Notes: generated by a model from the sequence alone, not told the origin. A DNA stretch of 33,913 nt from JBAXHO01 sp037138855 (GCA_037138855.1 JBAXHO010000016.1:1-33913); one strand, 5' to 3'. Numbered from the stretch's first letter, positions 1-7,730 are shown. Numbers and translations are program-made.

Positions 1-120
1 TTCGAGTTTCGAGTTTCGAGTTTCGAGTTTCGAGTTTCGAGTTTCGAGTTTCGAGTTTCGAGATTCGAGATTCGAGTTTCAAGTTATTCTATCTACTCCC
101 TACTCCCTACTCCCTACTCT
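1..120. repeat. Tandem heptamer arrays at window start
   Basis: About twelve copies of TTCGAGT (1-88, the last ones degenerate) are followed by three TACTCCC copies (94-114) and a partial one. Both have period 7 but unrelated sequence. The avtA stop codon (114-116) lies inside the second array. No gene is seen in 1-113. Confidence 0.95.
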
Positions 121-1370
121 CCATATCCCTTCCCCACTTCTTCTGCGATAATCCTGATCCCCTGTTCGACTTTGGCGTCATCTTGACTGTAGGTGAGACG
201 GATGCATTCATCTTTGTGCTGCCACGGTGATTTATAGCCTGGGAAGAAATATTTACCAGGAACGACGATGACGCCTCTTTTTTTCAGTCGTTCGTATAGT
301 TCATAGGTATTGATTGGGAAATTCTCCAGCCAGAGCCAGAGAAAAAGCGCGCCTTCGCTTTCGTGTACATAGTAAGGTAAATTGTGATCCATGTACTTCT
401 CGAAATAGCTGAGGGCTTTTCGCGACTTTTTCTGGTAAAAAGGAGTAATCAGCTCCTTGCTCAGTGTATTTAGATCATTTTTAATTAATAAATTTTTTAT
501 CAATTCCGGACCGATATTGTTACTAGCCAGGGAAAGAATGGCGTTGATACTAGAAAGTTTTTGAATAATCTCTTCACTTGCCACTAAAAATGAAGTTCTC
601 GTGCCAGGTAAACCAATTTTGGAGAGACTGAACGAGTGAATCATATTCTCTTCCCATAACATCTCAGTTTCTTTGAAAAGAATATTTGGAAAAGGAGCAC
701 CATAAGCATTATCAATTATTAAATAGCTCCCATTATTTTTTGCAAGTTTTTGCAGTTTGACTACGTCTTCATCAGAGATTACATTTCCTGTGGGATTAGT
801 CGGGCGTGAAACACATAAAGCTTTTATATCTTGATCAACTTTTAACATCTCGAAATTGATGTGATACTTGAAGTGATGCTCGCCCAGCTTTTCAATTAGT
901 GGTTTCTCTGATATGAAAAAATCGGACAGACCTTGATCAGCATAGCCGATATACTCTGGTACTATTGGGAACAGTATCTTATTTTGCTTATTATCAATCG
1001 TATCACCTGCCAGGAGGTTAAAGAGCATAAAGAAGCCCAACTGACTACTATTGAGTATGATCACATTATTTGTACTAATCTTCCAGCCAGATAATTTCTG
1101 CAGATATTTAACAAAGGCCTGGATCACTTCTAGGTCGCCTTGGGGAGTTGTATAATTTCCAATCATGGAATTAAAGCGTTTTTGATCTGCAATAATTTCC
1201 TGCATTTCATTTTGAAATAGTTGCTGGACTTCCGGAATATGAGCTGGATTTCCTCCACCGAGCATACAAGTATTTGGATTGGCATTCTTCATTGCCTTAC
1301 CCAGATCATCCATTAGTTCGAGGATGCCGCTCTTCTCGGTAAATTTTGCAGCAAATTTGGTTGTGTTCAT
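114..1370 (-). CDS. avtA: Valine-pyruvate aminotransferase (AvtA-like)
   Basis: PLP-dependent fold-type I aminotransferase that would interconvert valine and 2-oxoisovalerate using alanine/pyruvate. The 418 residues match the length and motifs of E. coli AvtA: the N-terminal LGGGNPAHIPE (37-47), PEYIGYADQGL near 138-148, SRPTNPTGNV (188-197), D220-NAYG for the pyridine nitrogen, and the Schiff-base lysine K251 in SFSLSKIGLPGTR. The C-terminal GALFLWLW and VVPGKYFFPG stretches are also AvtA-like. It is the last gene of ilvE-ilvA-avtA, separated from ilvA by about 260 bp of repeat-rich spacer. The stop codon falls within a TACTCCC repeat, so array changes could alter the C terminus. There is no Shine-Dalgarno; a U-rich tract precedes the ATG. 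The AvtA family call is firm; substrate preference is inferred from family and neighbours. Confidence 0.9.
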   Translation of the reverse strand: MNTTKFAAKFTEKSGILELMDDLGKAMKNANPNTCMLGGGNPAHIPEVQQLFQNEMQEIIADQKRFNSMIGNYTTPQGDLEVIQAFVKYLQKLSGWKISTNNVIILNSSQLGFFMLFNLLAGDTIDNKQNKILFPIVPEYIGYADQGLSDFFISEKPLIEKLGEHHFKYHINFEMLKVDQDIKALCVSRPTNPTGNVISDEDVVKLQKLAKNNGSYLIIDNAYGAPFPNILFKETEMLWEENMIHSFSLSKIGLPGTRTSFLVASEEIIQKLSSINAILSLASNNIGPELIKNLLIKNDLNTLSKELITPFYQKKSRKALSYFEKYMDHNLPYYVHESEGALFLWLWLENFPINTYELYERLKKRGVIVVPGKYFFPGYKSPWQHKDECIRLTYSQDDAKVEQGIRIIAEEVGKGYGE

Positions 1371-1380
1371 GAAATTAAAA

Positions 1381-1630
1381 TAAAAAGTATTAAGTATAAA
1401 GTATCAAGTATCAAGTAGCAAAAAAGTAGCTGGTATCTAGTAAAATAAATAGCTAGAAGTTAAAAGTTAATAGATAGAAGGTTACATAAGTCAATTGCTT
1501 TCCTAATAGCTTTTAGCTTCTAACTAATAACTAATTCCTTTCAATTAACTAGCAATTACAGTCTACAATTTCCATCCGATATTCGATATTCGATTCCTGA
1601 TTCCGCATTCCGGTCACCGGACACCGTTCC
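1381..1630. repeat. Repeat-rich spacer upstream of avtA
   Basis: On the coding strand this holds the composite element: GATACTA/GATACCA-type heptamers, a T run, then TTGATAC heptamers (plus 1381-1442) just before the avtA ATG. Farther upstream, 1572-1610 carries period-7 ATTCG/ATTCC-type units and 1608-1630 a GTCACCG-GACACCG pair. No gene is seen. Confidence 0.85.
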
Positions 1631-2881
1631 TCATACCAAATATCCGTAAAGCAAATCTTTGCTATTAATTACTTCATAATGAATGCTATATTTTTCCATT
1701 CTTTTTAGTAACGGCTGGTAATCATTGGCGTTCTTTAGCTCTACTCCGACAAATGCTGGACCAGTTTCTTTATTATTTTTTTTGATATATTCAAATCGAA
1801 CAATATCATCATTTGGTCCCAGGGCTTTGTTTAGAAAGTTTTTCAACTGACCTGGTTTTTGAGCAAAGTTAATCACGAAATAATGCTTTAATCCTTTATA
1901 GACCAGACTTTTCTCGAGAATTTCCGGATAACGTAAAATGTCATTATTTCCGCCACTTATTACACAAACGACTGTTTTACCTTTGATTTTGCTGGCAAGC
2001 TTTTCCAGTGAAGCGACAGAAACAGCACCAGCTGGCTCAGTAATGATTCCTTCGCTTTGGTAAAGCTCGATCATGGAGGTACAGATTTGACCTTCAGGAA
2101 TAATTACTGAAATATCGATTTTGTCTTTGAGAACGGCAAAGGTTTTATCTCCCATTGTGCGGACAGCTGCACCATCGACGAAGGTGCCCATTTCCTTGAG
2201 TGTGACGACTTTACCAGCTTTTAATGATTCATCAAGTCCTGGAGCACTATCTGGTTCAGCATTGACGACCTTAATCTTTGCATTCTTTTCTTTGATATAT
2301 GTAGCAACTCCGGCGAGCATGCCACCACCACCAACGGTTGAGATGATTAAATCCATTTTACCTTTGAGTTCTTCATACGCTTCTTTAGCAAGTGTGCCCT
2401 GCCCTGCCATCACAGCATAATCATTGAAAGGATGGACATAGGTCATTTTATGTTTTTTACAATACGCCTGGGCTTTTTCATTGGCTTCATCAAAGGTATC
2501 ACCAATCATCACAGTTTCAATAAATTTCCCGCCAAAATATTTTACTTTTTCTACTTTCTGGTTTGGTGTTACGAGAGGCATGAATATTACGCCTTTGATT
2601 TTAAGCTTTGCACAACTGAGAGCTACTCCCTGAGCATGATTACCAGCACTGGCACAGACCACACCATTTTTACGTTCAGTTTCATTCAACGAGGAAATTT
2701 TATTATAAGCACCTCGTAATTTGAAAGAACGTACTTTCATCAGATCTTCTCTTTTTAAGTAAATTTGCGCTCCATATTTCCTGGAAAGTCGTTCAGAATA
2801 TTGCAGTGGAGTTGGCTGTAAAATATCCTCTAGACGTTTTGCTGCAACTTCGACGGTTTGGAGATTGAGTTGTGTGGACAT
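1631..2881 (-). CDS. ilvA: Threonine dehydratase, biosynthetic (IlvA)
   Basis: Deaminates threonine to 2-oxobutanoate, the first step toward isoleucine, with PLP. The 416-residue protein has the fold-type II core: the SFKLRGAYN motif with Schiff-base K54, the SAGNHAQGVA motif, and a glycine-rich phosphate loop (STVGGGGMLAG). A short C-terminal ACT-like domain (about 330-416, starting near the KHYFVINFAQKPGQL stretch) is the usual isoleucine-sensing region of the short, B. subtilis-type IlvA. It follows ilvE by about 230 bp and precedes avtA, so the three form a branched-chain amino acid unit. The coding-strand upstream region carries the composite heptamer element, including TTGATA and, 17 bp on, TAATAT, a possible internal promoter. 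Biosynthetic rather than catabolic function is supported by the ACT domain and context. Confidence 0.95.
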   Translation of the reverse strand: MSTQLNLQTVEVAAKRLEDILQPTPLQYSERLSRKYGAQIYLKREDLMKVRSFKLRGAYNKISSLNETERKNGVVCASAGNHAQGVALSCAKLKIKGVIFMPLVTPNQKVEKVKYFGGKFIETVMIGDTFDEANEKAQAYCKKHKMTYVHPFNDYAVMAGQGTLAKEAYEELKGKMDLIISTVGGGGMLAGVATYIKEKNAKIKVVNAEPDSAPGLDESLKAGKVVTLKEMGTFVDGAAVRTMGDKTFAVLKDKIDISVIIPEGQICTSMIELYQSEGIITEPAGAVSVASLEKLASKIKGKTVVCVISGGNNDILRYPEILEKSLVYKGLKHYFVINFAQKPGQLKNFLNKALGPNDDIVRFEYIKKNNKETGPAFVGVELKNANDYQPLLKRMEKYSIHYEVINSKDLLYGYLV

Positions 2882-2918
2882 AGTTAGAATGATTAAAAAA
2901 TTAAAATATTAAAAGATT

Positions 2919-3065
2919 AAGTATTAAGTATCAAGTATCATGTATCATGTATCACGTAGCTGGTATCTAGTATCTGGTAGCTATTGGGTGATATTTAGTT
3001 GTAAATTTAAATTTGAATTAAAATTAATTCGAGTTACGAATTTCGAATCTCGAATTTCGAATAAT
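2919..3065. repeat. Composite heptamer element upstream of ilvA
   Basis: AAGTATC/ATGTATC heptamers (2919-2955) followed by TGGTATC/TAGTATC units (to about 2983) as read on plus; the order is reversed on the coding strand. A second period-7 tract of TTCGAAT-like units lies at 3028-3065. Confidence 0.9.
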
Positions 3066-3110
3066 TCTACCTCTCCCCCGAAATGCCAAATGCAAAATGC
3101 GATCTACGCT

Positions 3111-4043
3111 TTACTCATACACTGCCGTTAGCCATTGTTCGTATTGCTTTACCTCACCTTTGGTAGCTCTGAAATATACATCTTGAATTTTTTTAGAAAT
3201 TGAACCAATTTTACCATCTGCAATCACATAACTATCAATTTGAGTCACTGGTGAGACTTTGGCTCCAGTGCCACTCAAGAATACTTCATCAGCAAGATAA
3301 ACTTCGGTACGGTCGATATCACGTTCAACAACCGGAATTTTTAAATCATGGGCAATTTCTAAAACTGTTTTACGAGTAATTCCTTCGAGGATGTTGGCGT
3401 TGGCTGGAGGTGTAATTAGGACTCCATCACGCACCATAAAGAAGTTTTCCGCACTTCCTTCGACGATATGACCATCTTTATCCATAACTAGGGCTTCATC
3501 AAATCCAGCGTCGATTGCCTCAGTTTTAGCAAAAGCAGTATTGACATAAGCACCGTGGATTTTAGCTCGAGCAGGAATAGCATTATCCTCTACTCTCACC
3601 CAGCTGGAAACTTTGCATTTCATGCCCTGAGTTGGTACATAGTCACCGAGAGGATAAAGAAAAACCATTAAAGAGTCTTTGTACTTGCCAAATTTGGGTC
3701 CAATTTGAATTTCATCAACAAACTCTGAAACACGAATATAGGCATCCTGTTTAATCTGATTAATTTTTAAAAGTTTTTTAATGATTGCTGTAAATTCCTT
3801 TTCAGAATAATTTTTAGTAAAACCTTCGAATTTACAGAGTTTGCAGGAATTATAAAATCTTTGATAGTGCTCTTTGGCACGAAAAATATATAGTTCTTGT
3901 TTGCTTTCATTCCAATGGGCACGCATACCGGTGAAAACTCCTAGTCCATAAAGAAAGCCAGTATTGGCGATGCTGATATTGGCGTCTTTGAAAGCGATAA
4001 ATTCATTACGGAAATAGACTTGTAGTATGGTATGGTCGAACAT
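3111..4043 (-). CDS. ilvE: Branched-chain amino acid aminotransferase (IlvE)
   Basis: Class IV PLP aminotransferase that transfers amino groups between glutamate and the 2-oxo acids of Val, Leu and Ile. At 310 residues it is full length. Family motifs include the N-terminal ANTGFLYGLGVFTGMR, the PLP lysine K161 in ARAKIHGAYVNTA, the DEALVMD..GHIVEGSAENFFMV block, and the C-terminal EVFLSGTGAKVSPV. D-amino acid transaminase and ADC lyase share the fold, but the leader peptide and ilvA/avtA neighbours favour IlvE. It is first in its operon, about 135 nt downstream of an attenuator-like terminator with an Ile/Leu-rich leader peptide. The start context is a U tract, TTTTTAACC, directly before ATG, with no Shine-Dalgarno. 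Confidence 0.93.
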   Translation of the reverse strand: MFDHTILQVYFRNEFIAFKDANISIANTGFLYGLGVFTGMRAHWNESKQELYIFRAKEHYQRFYNSCKLCKFEGFTKNYSEKEFTAIIKKLLKINQIKQDAYIRVSEFVDEIQIGPKFGKYKDSLMVFLYPLGDYVPTQGMKCKVSSWVRVEDNAIPARAKIHGAYVNTAFAKTEAIDAGFDEALVMDKDGHIVEGSAENFFMVRDGVLITPPANANILEGITRKTVLEIAHDLKIPVVERDIDRTEVYLADEVFLSGTGAKVSPVTQIDSYVIADGKIGSISKKIQDVYFRATKGEVKQYEQWLTAVYE

Positions 4044-4075
4044 GGTTAAAAAGATTAAAAAAATTAAAAAATTAA

Positions 4076-4094
4076 TCCTGAAATATGTTCAGGA
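4076..4094. repeat. Short palindrome TCCTGAA-N5-TTCAGGA (copy 1)
   Basis: A 7-bp inverted repeat with a 5-nt spacer. Further copies lie at 4360-4378 and 5730-5747. Directly beyond it, 4100-4135 has octamer repeats of TTAACAAG type. Confidence 0.85.
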
Positions 4095-4149
4095 AAAAAA
4101 TTAACGAGTTAACAAATTAACAAGTTAATGAGTGAGTTGATTTTTTTGT

Positions 4150-4174
4150 AGGGTCTAAAAATTTTTGGACCCTA
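4150..4174. repeat. AT-centred inverted repeat
   Basis: AGGGTC and GACCCT flank an A5T5 core, giving a nearly perfect palindrome between the attenuator terminator and ilvE. Function unknown; it could fold in the ilvE leader RNA. Confidence 0.6.
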
Positions 4175-4178
4175 AGGC

Positions 4179-4201
4179 AAAAAAAAACTCCCTTTTGGGA
4201 G
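4179..4201 (-). terminator. Attenuator terminator in the ilvE leader
   Basis: On the minus strand CTCCC-AAAA-GGGAG is followed by nine T residues: a 5-bp stem plus a U tract. It is 136 nt upstream of ilvE and downstream of the leader peptide. A competing structure can be drawn (leader TTTGAT 4225-4230 with ATCAAA 4209-4214, plus GGGTGA 4231-4236 with TCTCCC 4197-4202, one mismatch) that would disrupt the stem. Confidence 0.7.
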
Positions 4202-4238
4202 ATCTGTTTTTGATAATAAATTTAATCAAATCACCCGC

Positions 4239-4254
4239 AACCTCAAATGAGGTT
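4239..4254 (-). promoter_or_regulatory. Pause hairpin overlapping the ilv leader stop codon
   Basis: A perfect 6-bp stem (AACCTC and GAGGTT, 4-nt loop) includes the last Leu-Ile codons and the TGA of the leader peptide. This is where a 1:2 pause hairpin sits in a classical attenuator. Confidence 0.6.
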
Positions 4255-4290
4255 AATAATAATGGCGATGAGATTAAAATTTGTTGTCAT
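4243..4290 (-). CDS. Leader peptide, Ile/Leu-rich (ilv attenuator)
   Basis: A 16-codon ORF, ATG to TGA, encodes MTTNFNLIAIIINLI: five Ile codons (one ATC, four ATT) and two Leu codons (CTC) in 15 residues, with ATT-ATT-ATT in a row. It starts 22 bp after a TATAAT box, ends inside a perfect 6-bp hairpin, and is followed by a terminator hairpin and then ilvE. This is the layout of ilv-type transcription attenuation: scarcity of charged Ile- (or Leu-) tRNA would stall the ribosome and favour read-through. AT-rich DNA favours ATT codons by chance, so composition alone is weak; the promoter-peptide-hairpin-terminator-ilvE order is what supports the call. Confidence 0.7.
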   Translation of the reverse strand: MTTNFNLIAIIINLI

Positions 4291-4312
4291 GTTGTATTAA
4301 TATGATGCTATG

Positions 4313-4341
4313 ATTATAGCAAGACTCTGGAATACGGGCAA
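4313..4341 (-). promoter_or_regulatory. Promoter for the ilvE operon leader
   Basis: Minus-strand TATAAT (4313-4318) with TTGCCC 17 bp upstream (4336-4341) as a moderate -35. The predicted start near 4306 would give a 5' UTR of about 16 nt before the leader ATG. Confidence 0.6.
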
Positions 4342-4359
4342 ATAAAAAATCGCATTTCG

Positions 4360-4378
4360 TCCTGAAACAAGTTCAGGA
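4360..4378. repeat. Short palindrome TCCTGAA-N5-TTCAGGA (copy 2)
   Basis: Second copy of the dispersed palindrome, upstream of the ilv promoter. Octamer repeats (TTAACCCG) follow at about 4405-4443. The rest of 4342-4483 shows no gene. Confidence 0.85.
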
Positions 4379-4483
4379 TCGAATTTCGCATCTGAAAACC
4401 ACTAAATATCTTAACCCGTTAACCCGTTAATCTGTTAACTTTTTAATCTTTTTAATTCGTATCTTTTAGCTTTTAACTTGTAA

Positions 4484-5458
4484 TTATTTACCTTTCATTT
4501 CCTTTATCCTTAAATATACCTTAGTCCAATACACTTCTGACCAGGCATAATTGAATCCAGTGAAAATTAAGCTAATTGGAATGAATATTAGTATTATGAT
4601 CCCACTTAGGAAATATGTAATTGGATTGGCAAAGCCAATAAATAAAACTAAAAGTAAAAAAATTGGAATAATAAAGAGCGCTGCAAGAATAAGTAAAGCA
4701 ATATCTACTAATATCATAATTAGCCAGGATACAAAAATTTTTCCAAAATTACTTGAGAAGAATCTTAATCCTGATTTGAGACTGCTAATTGCACTCTGCC
4801 CTTCTAAAACAGCAAATTTGGAACCAAAGGCTTGAGCAAAGGCAAATATAATTGCAAAAATCACATATCCGCAAAGAAATAAGAGTAAAAAGCTACTACT
4901 GCCAATTAATAGCACTACATAACTGGAAGAACGGCTGCTGAAATTAAAAAATTCGTTACTTAATGAATTTGCGTTATAAAATTTAACTAAAAGAGCAAAG
5001 AAGATGATAAAAATTACGATAAATGCAAAATATGCTGGAATTGCGAGCAGTAAATTTTGTTTGGATAAAGCTTTCATTTTGTCTCTCCCTAATTTCCAGG
5101 CATTGCCAAAATTCAATTGTTTTTGTTTTTCTATTTCTACAGTACTAGCAATCAAAGCAGCTTGTGCTCTACTTTTGAGATAGATACAAAGCAAACTGAT
5201 TAAGAGTATTAAGACAAAGACAGTTAATGCTAATAAAAGCCATAATAATAATGGCACTTGATGTAGAAAATCCTGAATTTTAATTAGACCGTTATTAAAT
5301 TCTCCTTGATCAAAACGAACTTCTCCTGAATGATTGTTATTGGAGCTTGAACCAGAACTACCACCACTAAATATTGCAAATATCAAACCAATTGCCCAGA
5401 GATACTTATGCTGCCAAGTTGTTTTGAGTGAATCTTTGAGATTTTGCCAGTAGTCCAT
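4484..5458 (-). CDS. Polytopic membrane protein, unknown function
   Basis: From the ATG at 5458 (MDYWQNLKDSLKTTWQHKYLW) this is a protein of about 324 residues with several long hydrophobic segments: after KYLW, at LLLWLLLALTVFVLILLISL, LAIPAYFAFIVIFIIFFALL, VVLLIGSSSFLLLFLCGYVIF, IFVSWLIMILVDIALLIL and a C-terminal pair. A Ser/Gly/Asn-rich loop (GGSSGSSSNNN) follows the first segment. The frame stays open 42 codons farther upstream to 5584, but that part translates a heptamer-repeat spacer, so I start at 5458. The architecture resembles YciC/DUF975 or glycerophosphodiesterase-membrane-domain proteins, a resemblance of layout only. It is upstream of the ilv promoter region and downstream of upp on the same strand; no functional link is apparent. 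Confidence 0.75.
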   Translation of the reverse strand: MDYWQNLKDSLKTTWQHKYLWAIGLIFAIFSGGSSGSSSNNNHSGEVRFDQGEFNNGLIKIQDFLHQVPLLLWLLLALTVFVLILLISLLCIYLKSRAQAALIASTVEIEKQKQLNFGNAWKLGRDKMKALSKQNLLLAIPAYFAFIVIFIIFFALLVKFYNANSLSNEFFNFSSRSSSYVVLLIGSSSFLLLFLCGYVIFAIIFAFAQAFGSKFAVLEGQSAISSLKSGLRFFSSNFGKIFVSWLIMILVDIALLILAALFIIPIFLLLVLFIGFANPITYFLSGIIILIFIPISLIFTGFNYAWSEVYWTKVYLRIKEMKGK

Positions 5459-5547
5459 GGAGGTAAGAAATGAAAGGTAAGATGGGCAGATTTTAACAGA
5501 ATGGTAGATGGACGGCAAGTTTTGAAAAAGTAGCTTCAAAATAGTTG

Positions 5548-5576
5548 GAAACTGGAATCTGGAATCCGGAATCTGA
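5548..5576. repeat. TGGAATC period-7 repeat
   Basis: Three to four copies of TGGAATC/CGGAATC upstream of the membrane-protein start. Confidence 0.8.
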
Positions 5577-5587
5577 CAATTCACGTC

Positions 5588-5642
5588 ATTCCGGAAGTTA
5601 GCATTTCTTTACGTTAGTTTAGAAATGCTTGCTGGCCGGAAT
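5588..5642. repeat. Long imperfect hairpin
   Basis: Nested inverted repeats ATTCCGG (5588-5594) with CCGGAAT (5636-5642), and AGCATTTCT (5600-5608) with AGAAATGCT (5621-5629), give about 16 paired bases. It lies between upp and the membrane protein gene with no adjacent T tract, so it is not a standard terminator. Confidence 0.75.
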
Positions 5643-5729
5643 CTAACGCTATGCTAATAGCAGCAAATGAATGACATTTGGGCATATTGACACTAGTAAT
5701 AGTTTAGCTATAATTTTTTCGAGTAATAA

Positions 5730-5747
5730 TCCTGAATTTTTTCAGGA
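5730..5747. repeat. Short palindrome TCCTGAA-N4-TTCAGGA (copy 3)
   Basis: Third copy, with spacer TTTT, immediately downstream of the upp stop codon. It may act as a weak 3' hairpin for upp, but no U tract follows on the upp strand. Confidence 0.8.
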
Positions 5748-5751
5748 CGAG

Positions 5752-6372
5752 TTATTGAATATGCTCGGGATCACTTTGGATTCCGAAAAATCTTTCACCA
5801 GCATCGCCAAGTCCTCCGACGATGTATGCTTTTTTATTAAGTTCAGGAAAGAAGGCAGCTGTAAAGATCTGCACCTTAGGAAATGTTTTAAGCAGTGCTT
5901 CTGCTCCGAACTTTGCTGTGTTGAGAGCGACTATTTGAATGCGGGCTGTGTTCAATTCCCTATGTTGAGCAATTGCCTCTAATGTAGCTATCAACGATCC
6001 GCCTGTGGCTAACATCGGTTCCAGGATGATAATTCGTTTTGTGTCCGAATTAATTTCGTGTAATTTGTCTAGATAAAATTGTGGTTTTTTTTCATAAGGA
6101 TTTTCCAGATCGCGACGCATACCAATTAGATGAAATTCTCCCTGGGGATAAGTTTCCATAGCTGCGCCCAACATGGCCATGCCAGCACGGAGAATGGCGA
6201 CAAAAGCGATTTTCTCTTCTTTGACATCATGCAAGACTTCATAGATCAACATGCGCGATACTCTGTTGCAGTATTCACGAAATAAAAAAGCATCAATCGT
6301 CCTATCACCTATTTTAGTAATTAACTCCTGGACTAATGGATGATTCACTACTGTGAGATTTTTGGGAAGCAT
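5752..6372 (-). CDS. upp: Uracil phosphoribosyltransferase
   Basis: Pyrimidine salvage: uracil + PRPP to UMP + diphosphate, cytosolic. The 206 residues match the family length. Motifs visible are ILRAGMAML (about 60-68), IGMRRD..NPYEKKPQFYLDKL, the PRPP-binding loop as EPMLATGGSLIA, and the C-terminal uracil-binding GGLGDAGERFFG. The usual Asp-Pro at the start of the PRPP loop is Glu-Pro here, and the proline of the usual PGLGDAGDR is Gly; both are modest substitutions. It appears to be a single-gene unit between the ABC importer and the membrane protein, preceded by a U tract (TTTTTTTAACT) instead of a Shine-Dalgarno. Confidence 0.92.
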   Translation of the reverse strand: MLPKNLTVVNHPLVQELITKIGDRTIDAFLFREYCNRVSRMLIYEVLHDVKEEKIAFVAILRAGMAMLGAAMETYPQGEFHLIGMRRDLENPYEKKPQFYLDKLHEINSDTKRIIILEPMLATGGSLIATLEAIAQHRELNTARIQIVALNTAKFGAEALLKTFPKVQIFTAAFFPELNKKAYIVGGLGDAGERFFGIQSDPEHIQ

Positions 6373-6417
6373 AGTTAAAAAAATAAAGATTAAAGATTAA
6401 TAGTTATGAGTTAAAAA

Positions 6418-6490
6418 ATGATAGATCAGTAGCTTGTATCTAGTAGCTATTAGCTAAAAAAAATAAAAATATCAAGTAGCAAGTGGCAAA
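6418..6490. repeat. Degenerate heptamer repeats upstream of upp
   Basis: TAGCTTG/TATCTAG/TAGCTAT units followed by AAGTAGC/AAGTGGC units: a decayed version of the composite element seen elsewhere. Confidence 0.65.
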
Positions 6491-6505
6491 AAATTAAGTG
6501 TAGTG

Positions 6506-6537
6506 AACAAAAATTTTTGTTAAGATAAATTATCTTA
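6506..6537. repeat. Two adjacent AT-rich palindromes
   Basis: AACAAAAATTTTTGTT and TAAGATAAATTATCTTA lie end to end, slightly overlapping, about 135-165 bp upstream of upp. Candidate protein-binding or promoter-proximal sites; no consensus promoter was identified here. Confidence 0.6.
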
Positions 6538-6561
6538 GTGTTTGCTGATCTGTAAATTATC

Positions 6562-6595
6562 CAAACGGTGTGGCGTTTGCATACCACACCGTTTG
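6562..6595. terminator. Strong 12-bp hairpin after the ABC-importer operon
   Basis: Perfect inverted repeat CAAACGGTGTGG / CCACACCGTTTG with a 10-nt loop, 15 bp past the substrate-binding protein stop. No T tract follows on either strand, so it may stabilise the 3' end rather than be a standard intrinsic terminator. Confidence 0.55.
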
Positions 6596-6609
6596 TTGGT
6601 GTCAATTAT

Positions 6610-7701
6610 TTAGAGATTTTTATAATCACTAAATTTCACATCTTTCCTGGCTTCGTCCCAGATTTCTTGAGTATATATTTTGTTCACATCGATCTTTTTG
6701 CCTTCTTTGACTTCTTTGACAAAGTTTTCAGCAATCGATACTGTATTAGCTAGTTTTGTTTGATCGATATAAAATAGACCTTCACTGGTACCTTTGTCTG
6801 CTATGGTTAATTTAGCAACCTGGGCCATACTTTTGATTTGGTGTGGTCTAGCTGTGACATCATTAGCAGCAAAATCCATGCCAATCATATCTACTGCTTC
6901 TTCCTGATGAGTAACTGCATAATCCCAGCCTTTCATACTTGCTCTGAGAAATCTTACTAAAATATCTTTATTGTTGGTTAAATAATCACGTTTTACAAAA
7001 AGTGCGTCCTGCAACATACCACTGCCATTTTCATCTAGATTGAAAACAGTTAGGTCTTCTGGTTTATAGCCATTTTCATAAACAAGTTCTAACTCGTTGT
7101 AGGTCATGGCTGAAGCTAATTGAATTTCATCATTGAAAAGTTGATTCATGTCAAAAGCTTGGGAAATAATTTGGACATCTTTATCACGATCGAGTCCTTG
7201 TTTAGCAATAAAAGCAAATGGTTCTGTTTCATTTCCACCTGCCCAGACACCAATTTTTTTACTTTTAATATCTGCTGGAGCATTGATGCCAGATTTTTTC
7301 TTGGCGACAAGCACCATACCAGATTTCTGAAAACCTTGTCCGATATTGACAATATCTTCTCCCTTGGCAATTGCTGGTAAAACATTGCCAGTCCAGGCTA
7401 CAGCTACATCAGCATCACCGGCGACCAAAACATCAACTGGATTGATACCTACTCCACCTGCTCTCACCTCTACTTCGAGATTTTCATCGGCGAAATATCC
7501 TTTTTTATCGGCTACGAAATATCCGGCAAATTGAGCCTGGGGTACCCATTTTAATTGCAGGACGATTTTATCCTTTTTGCCATCAGCTGATTTTTTATCA
7601 GGTGACTTCTTGGCAAGGTATACGATACCTAGTCCAATGAGGACTACTACCACCAAGCCGATAACCAGCATTGATGTCGAAGAACTTTTTTGTTCTTGCA
7701 T
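6610..7701 (-). CDS. NMT1/THI5-family substrate-binding protein
   Basis: Extracytoplasmic solute receptor of an ABC importer. Residues 10-30 form one hydrophobic anchor (SMLVIGLVVVVLIGLGIVYLA) without a lipobox cysteine. The mature domain starts with IVLQLKWVPQAQFAGYFVADKKGYF, the hallmark of the NMT1/THI5-like (SsuA/THI5) family, followed by GGVGINPVDVLVAGDADVAVAW and a two-lobe fold of usual length (363 aa). Related receptors bind thiamine-pyrimidine precursors (ThiY) or riboflavin (RibY); which applies here cannot be read from the sequence. It is the last gene of a permease-ATPase-permease-receptor operon. A strong 11-bp hairpin in the preceding spacer may raise or buffer its mRNA relative to the upstream genes. 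An alkanesulfonate/nitrate-type ligand is the alternative. Confidence 0.85.
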   Translation of the reverse strand: MQEQKSSSTSMLVIGLVVVVLIGLGIVYLAKKSPDKKSADGKKDKIVLQLKWVPQAQFAGYFVADKKGYFADENLEVEVRAGGVGINPVDVLVAGDADVAVAWTGNVLPAIAKGEDIVNIGQGFQKSGMVLVAKKKSGINAPADIKSKKIGVWAGGNETEPFAFIAKQGLDRDKDVQIISQAFDMNQLFNDEIQLASAMTYNELELVYENGYKPEDLTVFNLDENGSGMLQDALFVKRDYLTNNKDILVRFLRASMKGWDYAVTHQEEAVDMIGMDFAANDVTARPHQIKSMAQVAKLTIADKGTSEGLFYIDQTKLANTVSIAENFVKEVKEGKKIDVNKIYTQEIWDEARKDVKFSDYKNL

Positions 7702-7730
7702 TGTGTATTTCTAAAAAATAAAAATTAGTT

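Noticed and set aside
2121..2719. Plus-strand ORFs opposite ilvA, and similar long antisense frames over leuC, pheT, upp and the ATPase
   Set aside because: They mirror strongly conserved minus-strand genes and show no recognisable domains; treated as shadows.
4044..4350. T-box riboswitch for ilvE or leuA
   Set aside because: No AGGGUGG-N-ACCGCG T-box sequence; the leader peptide and alternate stems explain the leaders better.
5459..5584. Upstream extension of the membrane protein ORF
   Set aside because: It translates a heptamer-repeat spacer and has no membrane-protein character; the ATG at 5458 is a better start.
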